Source: Deltaproteobacteria bacterium
GTDB lineage: Bacteria > Myxococcota_A > UBA9160 > PR03
Assembly: GCA_018262315.1 (NCBI GenBank)
Contig: JAGSPS010000068.1
Coordinates: 1-14,249, forward strand
Length of the DNA: 14,249 nt
Direction: 5' to 3'
Of the stretch, positions 1-7,413 are shown piece after piece. Within the stretch, counting starts at the first letter, position 1, and the number at the start of each line of letters is the position of its first letter. Under the pieces are notes generated by a model. The model did not search any database and had not been told where the DNA came from. It saw only the letters and a program-made list of their open reading frames with translations. Both the position numbers and the translations under genes were made by a program.

Positions 1-2016
1 CTGGATCTGGAGGAAGTATTCGAGATAGGCGCGCACGCAGTCGATCTCGCGCCACGCGAGACCAGCGCCGAGCACGAGTCGGTTCAGGGGATCGCTCGCG
101 ACCGCACCGAGCAGAACGGCGCGAATCGCCTCGCCGAGTCGCTCCGCAATGGCGTCGAGGTCGTCCTGCGTGGCGCCGAGCGGCAACACGCGCAGCGTGG
201 CGACCATCGCGGGCGGCCGATCCACCGGTGTGACGCGAAGCTGCTGCGCGTCGATCACGCGGATGCCGAAGCCGTCGATTACCGGCAGCAGGTCGGAGAG
301 CAGCAGAATCTGATCGGGCAGGAAGATGTCGAGCGTGCTGGACTCGCAGCGCGCGCCGTCGTGGTCGAAGTAGAGCGCGAAGTGCGGAGCGCCCGAGGCG
401 GCCAGCGCCTCGAGCGCGACGACGCCGCGCGCCGCATCGACGGGATGGGTCGCGACCCGCAGCAGCTCCGGATAGCCGTCGGTGTAGCGATCGGCGAGCA
501 GCACGCCCTCGCTCTCGCCGAAACGATCGACCAGCGCCGCCTCGAAGCGATCCTCCCAGCGCGACGACAGCTCCTCGATCTCGGCCTCGAGCACGGCGGG
601 ATCGGGCACCGAGAGTCGTCCGCTCGCCGTCGTGCAGAAGTAGTGGAGCACGGCGGCGCCTTCTTCGAGGAACGACGCGCGGTCGTCCACGTAGGTGGCG
701 CCCGTGCACGCGACGAGCTGGCTGCGGATGCGCGTGCGCAACTCTTCCGCGTAGCGCTCGCGCGGCAACAGCACCGCGACGTAGAGCGAGCGGCCGTGCG
801 GATCGGCGCGCAGCACGACCCGCACGCCCTTCGAGCCCTCGGACTCGACGATCTCGTGGATCAGCGCCGCGACGCCGTCGACGTCGGTGCCGAGCAACAC
901 TTCGAGCGGCGCGGAGTCGAAGGCGCCGAGGATTGCGCGGTAGCGGTGCGAGCGCGGCTCGGCGGCCTCGCGGCGCACGATCTCCTCGAGGCGATTCGAG
1001 AGCAGCGGCACCTGGGAACCGGGCGTGCGCAGCGCGCGCGACGTGAAGAGGCCGAACAGGATCGCCAGACCACAGGCTTCGCCGCGCTCGTCGTATTGCG
1101 TGACGGCGAGGCGATCGAGGCGTCCGTGTCGGTGGATCGGCGACTCGACGCGCGACTTGCCGATCACCAGGATGCGCGGGTCCGCGACGATGTCGCGCAG
1201 TTCCTCTGGCACCTCGGCGCCGCGCCGCGGCGTGCGCAGGCGACTGGTCGCGTCGTCGCGAAAGAGGCCGAGCCCCGACCCCGGGACCAACTCGACTTCG
1301 AAACCCGCTGCGTCGCCGGGCGAACGCAGCGCATAGCGCCGGAAGCCGACGAGCACGAAGTGATCGGCGACGAGCCACTCGAGAAAGCTGCGCACGCGAC
1401 GAGCGCGCTCGGCGCCGTCGGGGATCGTCCGGCCGGCATGGTCCACCTGGGCGTACAACTCGGCGATCGCGGCCAGCATGCGCGCGTGGTCTTCGGTGAC
1501 GTCGCGCACCTTCTCCATCGCGTCGCGCAGCGACGTTTCGAGTTCGGCGAGCTGCGACGGGTCGTCGATGCGCGGCGACACTTCGACGTAGAGCGCGGAC
1601 TCGCGCGGCGCGGCGGGCGTCGCATCGACGCCGAGCAACGAGCCCGCGACGTCGCGGCGCACCGGCAGGATCGGGTGCAGCAGCAGCCGTTCGCGAAGCT
1701 CGGCGCGGCGCAACAGCAGCCGCAGCGTATCGACGATGAAGGGCCGGTCGTCCTGGAGGACCTGGATCACGGTGCGGCCCGGACGGTCCGGCGAGTTCGC
1801 GACGCGCACGCAGATCTCGCCGATCGCGCGCGCGGCCGCGAACGCGAAGCCCGCCGCGGTGGCGCCAGCGAGCGAGCGCTCGCTGGCGCTGCCAGCGCCC
1901 CGTCCACCACGCAGGTAGGCGCGTGCAAAGGCGACGAAACGGGGAAGATCTGGCGGTGCGACCGCTTCGGCGGCCGTCGCGATCACGCGCTCGAGGTCGA
2001 AGCCCGGTTCGGCCAC
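1..2016 (-). CDS. NAD-specific glutamate dehydrogenase, large (about 180 kDa) type, N-terminal part
   Basis: Oxidative deamination of glutamate to 2-oxoglutarate with NAD, a cytoplasmic catabolic enzyme. The minus strand is open for 672 codons from a GTG at 2016 to the window edge, with no internal stop or frameshift. The family is usually about 1600 residues, so this is the N-terminal regulatory region and the catalytic core lies outside the window. Family-like stretches I can read are QDDRPFIVDTLRLLLRR (near residue 90), HPILPVRRD (near 115), a segment with GKSRVESPIHRHGRLD and LFGLFTSRALRTPGSQVPLL in the middle, LYVAVLLPRERYAEELR, and near the edge NRLVLGAGLAWREIDCVRAY, which closely matches the canonical 'NRLVL.AGL.WRE...RAY' block. 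The GTG is chosen because TGA stops the frame only six codons upstream; the ribosome site is weak. Residues about 37-55 are low-complexity Gly/Ala/Ser and coincide with a DNA hairpin. It may be last in the minus-strand run that starts at 4706. Confidence 0.92.
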   Translation of the reverse strand, partial: MAEPGFDLERVIATAAEAVAPPDLPRFVAFARAYLRGGRGAGSASERSLAGATAAGFAFAAARAIGEICVRVANSPDRPGRTVIQVLQDDRPFIVDTLRLLLRRAELRERLLLHPILPVRRDVAGSLLGVDATPAAPRESALYVEVSPRIDDPSQLAELETSLRDAMEKVRDVTEDHARMLAAIAELYAQVDHAGRTIPDGAERARRVRSFLEWLVADHFVLVGFRRYALRSPGDAAGFEVELVPGSGLGLFRDDATSRLRTPRRGAEVPEELRDIVADPRILVIGKSRVESPIHRHGRLDRLAVTQYDERGEACGLAILFGLFTSRALRTPGSQVPLLSNRLEEIVRREAAEPRSHRYRAILGAFDSAPLEVLLGTDVDGVAALIHEIVESEGSKGVRVVLRADPHGRSLYVAVLLPRERYAEELRTRIRSQLVACTGATYVDDRASFLEEGAAVLHYFCTTASGRLSVPDPAVLEAEIEELSSRWEDRFEAALVDRFGESEGVLLADRYTDGYPELLRVATHPVDAARGVVALEALAASGAPHFALYFDHDGARCESSTLDIFLPDQILLLSDLLPVIDGFGIRVIDAQQLRVTPVDRPPAMVATLRVLPLGATQDDLDAIAERLGEAIRAVLLGAVASDPLNRLVLGAGLAWREIDCVRAYLEYFLQIQ
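1862..1889. repeat. 12-bp perfect inverted repeat inside the glutamate dehydrogenase gene
   Basis: The arms GCGCCAGCGAGC (1862-1873) and GCTCGCTGGCGC (1878-1889) are perfect reverse complements separated by four bases. A further GCCAGCGCC follows at 1891-1899. It encodes a Gly/Ala/Ser-rich, apparently unconserved part of the protein (about residues 43-52). It could be a palindromic (REP-like) element tolerated in a linker, or chance in GC-rich DNA. Confidence 0.5.
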
Positions 2017-2031
2017 GGCGCGCAGCCTAGC

Positions 2032-2075
2032 TCATGATCTTCGCTCGGCTGCGTCACGATCGTCGCTCGGCTGCG
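2032..2075. repeat. Two tandem copies of a 22-bp unit upstream of glutamate dehydrogenase
   Basis: Copies at 2032-2053 and 2054-2075 match at 20 of 22 positions and share the core TCGCTCGGCTGCG. They sit 16 bases before the GTG start of the glutamate dehydrogenase gene, in the 117-base gap after the small basic protein. A role as operator or promoter spacer is possible but unproven; replication slippage alone could also make such a pair. Confidence 0.6.
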
Positions 2076-2133
2076 CCTCGCTGCACAGCGGCGATCGCGT
2101 CGCGTGCGCGGAAGTCGCCGCTTCTTTCGGCCC

Positions 2134-2265
2134 CTACTTGCCCTTCTTCGGCGGGAACGGCGCCGCCGACGGCGCCTTGGCGCTGGCGGCCACCTGCTTG
2201 TTCTTCTTGTCGGCCGTGCCCTGCTTCTTCGCCTTCTCTTTCGCCTTCGGAGACTTGTCGCCCAT
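2134..2265 (-). CDS. Small Lys-rich protein of the 'MGDKSPK' type (43 aa)
   Basis: An ATG at 2265 opens 43 codons ending in TAG at 2134-2136. The product begins MGDKSPKAKEKAKKQG and ends in FPPKKGK. Thirteen of its 43 residues are lysine, the middle is Ala-rich, and there is no membrane segment or signal peptide. The case for a real gene is a near-ideal ribosome site, GGAGGGGGT (2272-2280), seven bases before the ATG, and an N-terminus I recognise from small hypothetical proteins annotated in other Proteobacteria-like genomes. Its function is unknown; a strongly basic, probably disordered peptide could bind nucleic acid or ribosomes, but that is a guess. It sits between the DUF4105-like gene and glutamate dehydrogenase on the same strand. 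Confidence 0.8.
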   Translation of the reverse strand: MGDKSPKAKEKAKKQGTADKKNKQVAASAKAPSAAPFPPKKGK

Positions 2266-2316
2266 GGAATCACCCCCTCCAGTTCGCGGGACGATGACGA
2301 TCGCCCGCTCGCGCAG

Positions 2317-2343
2317 ATTATCACGATCGGTCGCCAGGGCGAC
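2317..2343 (-). promoter_or_regulatory. Candidate promoter/operator for the small basic protein
   Basis: Reading the minus strand, GATAAT (2322-2317) resembles a -10 box. It is preceded at 2343-2330 by the perfect dyad GTCGCC-CT-GGCGAC, where a -35 or operator would be. No good -35 hexamer is visible. The location, in the short gap just upstream of a gene with a strong ribosome site, is the main support. Confidence 0.25.
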
Positions 2344-2349
2344 ATCCTT

Positions 2350-4251
2350 TCAGCCCGGCGGCGGACGCAGCTCCGGCAGCACGTATTCGCTCGTGCCCTT
2401 GCGGATGTTCGCGAAGAACAGCTCCGGCACGCTCCAGAGCGCGCCGTCGAGACCGTCGCGCAGACCGCGACCGCGATCGAAGGGGAGCTGCAGGATGCCG
2501 AGGCCCGAGCGCGCCAACGCGGCGCCGAGATTGACGGCGCCGAGCAGCGGACGCAGCGGCCAACTGCCGTCGGTGAAGAACACGAAGAAGCCGCTGGCGT
2601 CCGCGGGCGCGTAGAGCGTGGACGTCCACACGTTCGACTCGCGCAGCGCCGCACGCAGCGTGCCTTCGCGCGCGACGACATGCTCCCGCGCCGAGGCCAG
2701 ATGGATGCTCTGCTCGACTTCCCAGCGCGCCCGCACGTTGTGCGACGACACGAACGGGATGAAGTTCGCGCGCGCCGCGGGATCGACGTAACCGCCGAGC
2801 CGGCGCTCGGATTCCCGCTCGATGAAGGCGAGTACGGCGGAGCGATCCGCCGCCGCCGGCGCGCCCTGCTGCGCGGCCAGCCCTGCCTCGATGGTGCGAA
2901 ACAGTTCGGAGACGCAGTTGCGGGCGACGAGGTCGTAGCGATACTGCGCTTCGAGCGCGCGGCGAAGCTCACGTTCCGCCTCGCGCGCGGCGCCGAGCGC
3001 GCGTTCGAGGTCGCCCGGCATCGCCGCGGGCCGCGCTGCGAGCGCGACCGGCGCGCGCCCTTCCGGCAGCAGCGGACCGGTCGCGACACGCAGCCCGGGC
3101 GCGCCGCCCGCGGCCCCACGCAGTTCCGCGACGCGACTCGCCGACTCCTCGAGCGCGCTCCACTCCGCTTCGCGAAAGCCGCTGCTGGAAAACAAGCGCT
3201 CGCGCGCTCGGCGGAAGTCCTCGCGCGCCTCGGTGAGCAGCGCCGGCGCGAGCGCGCGGCGGCGCTTCGAGACACGCAGCAGCGTGGCGTCTGCCGGCAG
3301 CGCGTCGAGCACCACGAGACGGCCCGCCACCAGCGACTCGTCGATCGCCACGAGCCGCGCCGCGGCGAGCAGCAGCGCCTCGCCCCAATCGGGCCGGCGA
3401 CTCGCGACGAGCTCGACCGCGGCGTCTTCGAGCGCGGCACGCGCCCCGCGCAAGCGATCGCACGAGGCCGCGTCGAGCACGAGCGCCTCGCCGCCGCCCT
3501 GCGCCTCGCCGGCGCGCACGCCCGCCGCGAGCGGCCGCGGCTGCTCGATCGCGTCGAGCGCGGCAAGCGCGGCGAGCACCGCTTCGATGCGGCGCGAGAT
3601 CGACGTGGCGGCGGCCGGATAGACCAGCGGATCCGCCTCGAGCTTGCTCACGTCCAGCGGAACCAATGAGATCTCGCGAAGCGCGCGCTGCGCGGCGGCG
3701 CGGCGCCCGGCGAGCCAGTCGGCGCCGTGGCGTTCCTCGATGCGGCGGCGCAGCGCCGCCAGCGCGGGCGGCGCGTCGCCGGCGGCATCGCCGCGCGCCG
3801 CGAAGAAGCCGGCGCCGCGCACCGATACGGAAACGTCTCCGCCGGCGCGGAGCGTTTCGAGCAGCGCGACGTCGCGGCGCAGTTCCTCCAGCACTTCGAG
3901 CTGTCGCGATTGCGCGAGCAGGCGGCGCTCGAAGGTGTCGCGCAGCAGCGCGACCGTGGCGGGTGTGGCGGCGATCCGTGAGACCTCGATGCTGCGATTC
4001 TGGAGCGTGCGGTATGCGTGCTGGAAGCGTTGCGAGTCTTCGCGGCGCGGCATGAGCCAGCCGGAATCGTGCTGGAAGTCGTACGTCCAGGCGCCGAAGC
4101 GGATCGCGGCGTGACCACCGCTGGCGTCGCCCTCGTGCGCGCGGACGTAGAGATAGTCGAAGGAGTCGGTCGGCGCGGCGTCGTCGCTGCGCGCACCCGC
4201 CGCCGTCAGCACGCGGCAGGCGAGCAATGCGATCGCGAGCCCGCGCGTCAC
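2350..4251 (-). CDS. Secreted DUF4105-like protein (permuted NlpC/P60-papain fold, with a large insert)
   Basis: The protein is 633 residues from a GTG at 4251. That start is chosen because GTG overlaps the upstream stop codon as GTGA (translational coupling) and opens a signal peptide (residues 1 to about 20: a short basic start, then LAIALLACRVLTAAGA). The N-terminal region has YLYVRAHEGDASGGHAAIRFG with His47, followed by WTYDFQHDSGW. Near the C-terminus is YRYDLVARNC (Cys446) followed by SELFRTIEAGL. A His early and an 'N-C' nucleophile late is the order seen in DUF4105/Lnb-N-type periplasmic domains of the circularly permuted papain-like superfamily. The roughly 400 residues between them are mostly Ala/Arg/Leu-rich predicted helix. 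The tail (FVFFTDGSWPLRP, VPELFFANIRKG) looks structured. The likely location is the periplasm or outer membrane; the substrate is unknown. The family assignment rests on motifs only. Confidence 0.72.
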   Translation of the reverse strand: MTRGLAIALLACRVLTAAGARSDDAAPTDSFDYLYVRAHEGDASGGHAAIRFGAWTYDFQHDSGWLMPRREDSQRFQHAYRTLQNRSIEVSRIAATPATVALLRDTFERRLLAQSRQLEVLEELRRDVALLETLRAGGDVSVSVRGAGFFAARGDAAGDAPPALAALRRRIEERHGADWLAGRRAAAQRALREISLVPLDVSKLEADPLVYPAAATSISRRIEAVLAALAALDAIEQPRPLAAGVRAGEAQGGGEALVLDAASCDRLRGARAALEDAAVELVASRRPDWGEALLLAAARLVAIDESLVAGRLVVLDALPADATLLRVSKRRRALAPALLTEAREDFRRARERLFSSSGFREAEWSALEESASRVAELRGAAGGAPGLRVATGPLLPEGRAPVALAARPAAMPGDLERALGAAREAERELRRALEAQYRYDLVARNCVSELFRTIEAGLAAQQGAPAAADRSAVLAFIERESERRLGGYVDPAARANFIPFVSSHNVRARWEVEQSIHLASAREHVVAREGTLRAALRESNVWTSTLYAPADASGFFVFFTDGSWPLRPLLGAVNLGAALARSGLGILQLPFDRGRGLRDGLDGALWSVPELFFANIRKGTSEYVLPELRPPPG

Positions 4252-4706
4252 CGGGCCTTGGCGAAGCCCCGCGCCATCGCGCTCTGCTTTTCCTGGTCGC
4301 CGCCGGCCCACGCCGCTTCGTACGCGGTGCGCTGCGCGTCCGTGACGTCGGTGCGACCGAGGCCGCGCCCGATCGCCTCCCAGGTGGACGGCTCGGATTC
4401 CCAATCGCTGATGCCGCGCTTGCGAGCGAGGTCACCGAGGCCCGCGAGGAAGCTCTCTTCCTGTCTTCCGCCTGCCTCGACGTAGGCTTCGGTGTATTGG
4501 GTGACGTCGTCACGGAATCGCGCGTTGTCACTGCCTGACGAGTCCGAAGAGCTGGAGGAACTCTTGGACGAGTCGGAGAAGCTTTCCGAGCTATAGGAAA
4601 AGGAACACGCGAGCGACGCCGCACAGGCGAACACCACCGTGGCGGCGAAGGGGATCCGACCGCATCGGTTCCAAGGGAAGGCGCGTCGAACGCTGTGAGT
4701 CATCAT
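4248..4706 (-). CDS. Putative Ser-rich lipoprotein
   Basis: The protein is 152 residues, starting MMTHSVRRAF (a second ATG at 4703 is possible). A basic N-terminus is followed by a hydrophobic stretch (FAATVVFACAASLAC, about residues 20-34). The best lipobox candidate is SLAC with Cys34; Cys28 is an alternative and neither is fully canonical. After the cysteine comes a Ser-dominated linker to about residue 60, then a compact domain with DDVTQYTEAYVEAGG, LGDLARKRGISDWESE and IGRGLGRTDVTDAQ. This organisation (Cys, Ser-rich linker, a domain with 'L.DLA.K.GI..WE') matches small 'putative lipoprotein' families of unknown function in Gram-negative genomes. Its stop overlaps the GTG of the DUF4105-like gene, so the two are probably one translationally coupled unit and may work together in the envelope. 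No clear ribosome site precedes it. Confidence 0.78.
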   Translation of the reverse strand: MMTHSVRRAFPWNRCGRIPFAATVVFACAASLACSFSYSSESFSDSSKSSSSSSDSSGSDNARFRDDVTQYTEAYVEAGGRQEESFLAGLGDLARKRGISDWESEPSTWEAIGRGLGRTDVTDAQRTAYEAAWAGGDQEKQSAMARGFAKAR

Positions 4707-4841
4707 AGAGTGAGGATCTAGCGCAGCGCCAGGGGCAGCGCGATTCGCGCGGGGCGGGAGGACGAAGTCGATGCCGAAACCAGGCCAGCATGGGATGGCT
4801 CTCGAGGCGGCCGAGCGATCGAGCGCCGAGCGCGCTGCGAA
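4707..4841. promoter_or_regulatory. Divergent intergenic region between the lipoprotein operon and mprF
   Basis: This 135-base gap between two divergently transcribed genes must hold, or overlap, both promoters. On the minus strand TAGATC (4720-4715) lies nine bases before the lipoprotein ATG and could be a weak -10-like box of a nearly leaderless transcript. I see no convincing -35 hexamers and no obvious operator. Confidence 0.35.
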
Positions 4842-7403
4842 GTGATGCGCGATCGTGTTCTCGCCGCGCTGCCCGCCGTACTCGGAGCCTGCGTCTTCGG
4901 TGTGGCGATCTTCGTACTGCACCACGAGCTGGCCGCGTACCGGCTCTCCGACATCGAGATGCATCTCGCGTCGATCTCGACCCGCGATCGCGCGCTGGCG
5001 CTCGTTCTCACGATTGCGAGCTACGCGCTGCTGACCGGCTACGACGCGCTGGCCTTCCGCTTCCTCGGCAGCGCGCTCGCCTATCCGCGCGTGGCGCTCG
5101 CCTCCTTCGTCGGCTTCGTGTTCAGCCACAACATCGGCCTCTCGTTCCTCGGCGGGAACGCGGTGCGCTACCGGATCCTGACCAGCTTCGACGTCGCGCC
5201 GGGCGACATTGCCCGCGTCGTGGCGTTCAACCTGATCACGTTCTGGCTCGGCTTCTTCGCGCTCGGGGGCGTGGTGCTGACGCTCGACCCGATCGCGCTG
5301 CCCGCGACGCTGCACCTGCCATTCGCGACGAGCCGCCCGATCGGCGCGCTGCTGCTCGCGGCGCTCGCCGCCTACCTGCCATTCTCGTTGCTGCGACGCT
5401 CGCCGCTGCGCGCCGGCGGCTTCGAGTTCGCAGTGCCGCGCCCGCGCTGGACGATCGCGCAGCTCGCACTTTCGGCGCTCGACTGGGCGCTCGCCGCCGC
5501 GATCTTCTTCGTGCTGCTGCCGCACAAGGACGGGCTCTCGTTCGCGATCGTGCTCGGCGCGTATCTGCTCGCGCAGGTGATCGGCCTCGCGAGTCACGTG
5601 CCGGGCGGTCTCGGCGTCTTCGAAGGCGTGATGGTGCTGCTGCTCCGCAGGTACCTCTCGGGCGAGGTCGTGCTCGGCGCGGCGATCGCGTATCGGATTC
5701 TCTACTACCTGCTGCCCTTCGTCGTCGCGGTGGTGGTCTTCGGCGGTTATGAGGCGCTGCAGCGCCGGCACCTGTTCGAGCGCGGCAGGGAACTGTTCGC
5801 GCGCTGGGTGCCCGAGGTGGTGCCGCGCGCCTTCTCGTCGCTGGTGCTGCTCGCGGGCATCGTGCTGCTCGCGTCGGGCGCAACGCCCGCGGCGCCCGGA
5901 CGCATTCCCGTGTTGGAGCGCTGGATCCCGCTGCCGCTGATCGAAGTCTCGCATCTGCTCGGTTCGCTGACCGGCGTCGCGCTGCTGCTGCTCGCGCGCG
6001 CGCTGCAGCAGCGCCTCGACGCGGCCTACTTCCTCTCACTCGCCGGCCTCGCGGCGGGCGCCGCCGCCTCGATCACCAAAGGCCTCGACTACGAGGAAGC
6101 GGCGCTCCTCACGCTCACCCTGGTCGCGCTGCTCCCGTGCCATCGCTTCTTCTACCGGCGCAGCTCCCTGCTCACCGAATCGTTCTCGGCAGAGTGGATC
6201 GTCGGCATCGCGCTCGTCGTGGTGGGAACCGCGGTCGTGACGCTCTTTGCGTACCGTCACGTCGAATATTCGCGCGACCTGTGGTGGAGCTTCGACGTTC
6301 ACGGCCACGCGCCGCGTTCGCTTCGCGCGCTGTTCGGCGCCGGCTTCTTCCTGGCGCTCTTCGCGCTGGTTCGCTTGATGCGGCCAGCGCCGCCCGACGT
6401 GCCGTTGCCGTCGGCCGACGAACTCGAGCGCCTGCGGCCACTGGTCGCCGCAGCTCCGAACGCCGAGGCGCATCTTGCCCTGCTGGGAGACAAACGCCTC
6501 ATGGCGCACGAAGGCGGCGCGGGCTTCGTGATGTACGGCATCGAGGGACGCTCCTGGATCGCGATGGGCGATCCGGTGGGCGCGCCCGACGTGCGCCGCG
6601 AGCTGGCGTGGCGCTTCCGCGAGCTGGCCGACGCCCACGGCGGCCGCGCGTCGTTCTACGAGGTTTCCGCCAGCGACCTGCCGGTCTACCTCGATCTCGG
6701 CCTCACGCTGCGCAAGCTCGGCGAGGAGGCGCGGGTGGCGCTGGACGGCTTCACGGTCGAAGGCGGCGGTCGCCGCGCGAAACTGCGAACGGCGCGCAAT
6801 CGCATGACGCGCGAGGGCTGTCACTTCGAAGTGCTGCCGCCCGAAGCCGTGCCGCCCCTGCTCGATGAACTCGCCGCGATCTCGGACGCATGGCTCCGCC
6901 ACAAGAACACCCGCGAGAAGCGCTTCTCGCTCGGCTTCTTCGACCGCGCCTACCTCGCGCGCACGCCGCTCGCGGCGATCCGTCGAGGCGAGCGCATCGT
7001 CGCCTTCGCCAACGTGTGGCTGAGCGGCGAGAAGCACGAGCTGTCGGTCGACCTGATGCGCTACTCCGAAGAGGCGCCGCCGTCAGCGATGGATGCGCTC
7101 TTCACCGAGCTGATGTTCTGGGGACAGGACCAGGGCTATGCCTGGTTCTCGCTCGGCATGGCGCCGCTTTCGGGCTTCGAGCATCACCGACTCGCGCCGC
7201 TCTGGAATCGCCTCGGTGCGCTGCTGTTCCGCTACGGCGAACACTTCTACAACTTCCAGGGCCTGCGCGAGTGGAAGGAGAAGTTCGGCCCGGTGTGGGA
7301 GCCGCGCTATCTGGCGGCGCCGAGCAACCTGACGGTGCCGCTCGTGCTCACGCAGGTGGCGTCGCTCGTGAACGGCGGCGTCACGGGGACGATCGCCAAG
7401 TAG
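4842..7403 (+). CDS. mprF: Bifunctional aminoacyl-phosphatidylglycerol flippase/synthase MprF
   Basis: An inner-membrane enzyme that transfers an amino acid (Lys or Ala) from aminoacyl-tRNA to phosphatidylglycerol and flips the product, lowering negative surface charge. It is 853 residues, the usual family length. The N-terminal half is a run of hydrophobic helices with flippase motifs (VGFVFSHNIGLSFLGGNAVRYR near residue 95; SHVPGGLGVFEGVM near 255). Further helices extend to about residue 515. The cytoplasmic C-terminal domain (about 530-845, DUF2156/LPG synthase) shows KRLMAHEGG, GDPVG, EKRFSLGFFD, KHELSVDLMRY (DLMRY at 737-741) and WFSLGMAPLSG. The start could be GTG 4842 or ATG 4845, adjacent codons; the ribosome site is weak (GAAG). 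It is divergent from the lipoprotein gene and convergent with the AcvB-type gene nine bases away. The amino acid donor cannot be read from sequence by eye. Confidence 0.95.
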   Translation: MMRDRVLAALPAVLGACVFGVAIFVLHHELAAYRLSDIEMHLASISTRDRALALVLTIASYALLTGYDALAFRFLGSALAYPRVALASFVGFVFSHNIGLSFLGGNAVRYRILTSFDVAPGDIARVVAFNLITFWLGFFALGGVVLTLDPIALPATLHLPFATSRPIGALLLAALAAYLPFSLLRRSPLRAGGFEFAVPRPRWTIAQLALSALDWALAAAIFFVLLPHKDGLSFAIVLGAYLLAQVIGLASHVPGGLGVFEGVMVLLLRRYLSGEVVLGAAIAYRILYYLLPFVVAVVVFGGYEALQRRHLFERGRELFARWVPEVVPRAFSSLVLLAGIVLLASGATPAAPGRIPVLERWIPLPLIEVSHLLGSLTGVALLLLARALQQRLDAAYFLSLAGLAAGAAASITKGLDYEEAALLTLTLVALLPCHRFFYRRSSLLTESFSAEWIVGIALVVVGTAVVTLFAYRHVEYSRDLWWSFDVHGHAPRSLRALFGAGFFLALFALVRLMRPAPPDVPLPSADELERLRPLVAAAPNAEAHLALLGDKRLMAHEGGAGFVMYGIEGRSWIAMGDPVGAPDVRRELAWRFRELADAHGGRASFYEVSASDLPVYLDLGLTLRKLGEEARVALDGFTVEGGGRRAKLRTARNRMTREGCHFEVLPPEAVPPLLDELAAISDAWLRHKNTREKRFSLGFFDRAYLARTPLAAIRRGERIVAFANVWLSGEKHELSVDLMRYSEEAPPSAMDALFTELMFWGQDQGYAWFSLGMAPLSGFEHHRLAPLWNRLGALLFRYGEHFYNFQGLREWKEKFGPVWEPRYLAAPSNLTVPLVLTQVASLVNGGVTGTIAK

Positions 7404-7413
7404 CGTGTCCCGT
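7383..7413. terminator. Possible hairpin at the mprF/acvB convergent junction
   Basis: ACGGGGAC (7383-7390) can pair with GTCCCGT (7407-7413) with one bulged base, looping over the mprF stop codon. There is no T-tract on either side, so this is at best a weak bidirectional terminator or a transcript-end stabilising stem. It overlaps both coding ends. Confidence 0.25.

Noticed and set aside
361..2037. A long plus-strand open frame (558 codons) opposite glutamate dehydrogenase
   Set aside because: Its product is Arg/Ala/Glu/Asp-rich with no recognisable domain. The minus strand in this interval gives clear family motifs throughout.
2104..3669. Long plus-strand open frame across the small basic gene and the DUF4105-like gene
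   Set aside because: It is compositionally a mirror of the minus-strand genes, with no motif and no ribosome site.
4248..5954. A 568-residue minus-strand protein including the lipoprotein
   Set aside because: Only the last 152 residues look like protein. The upstream part is antisense to mprF and is Arg/Glu/His-rich shadow; the signal sequence starts at 4706.
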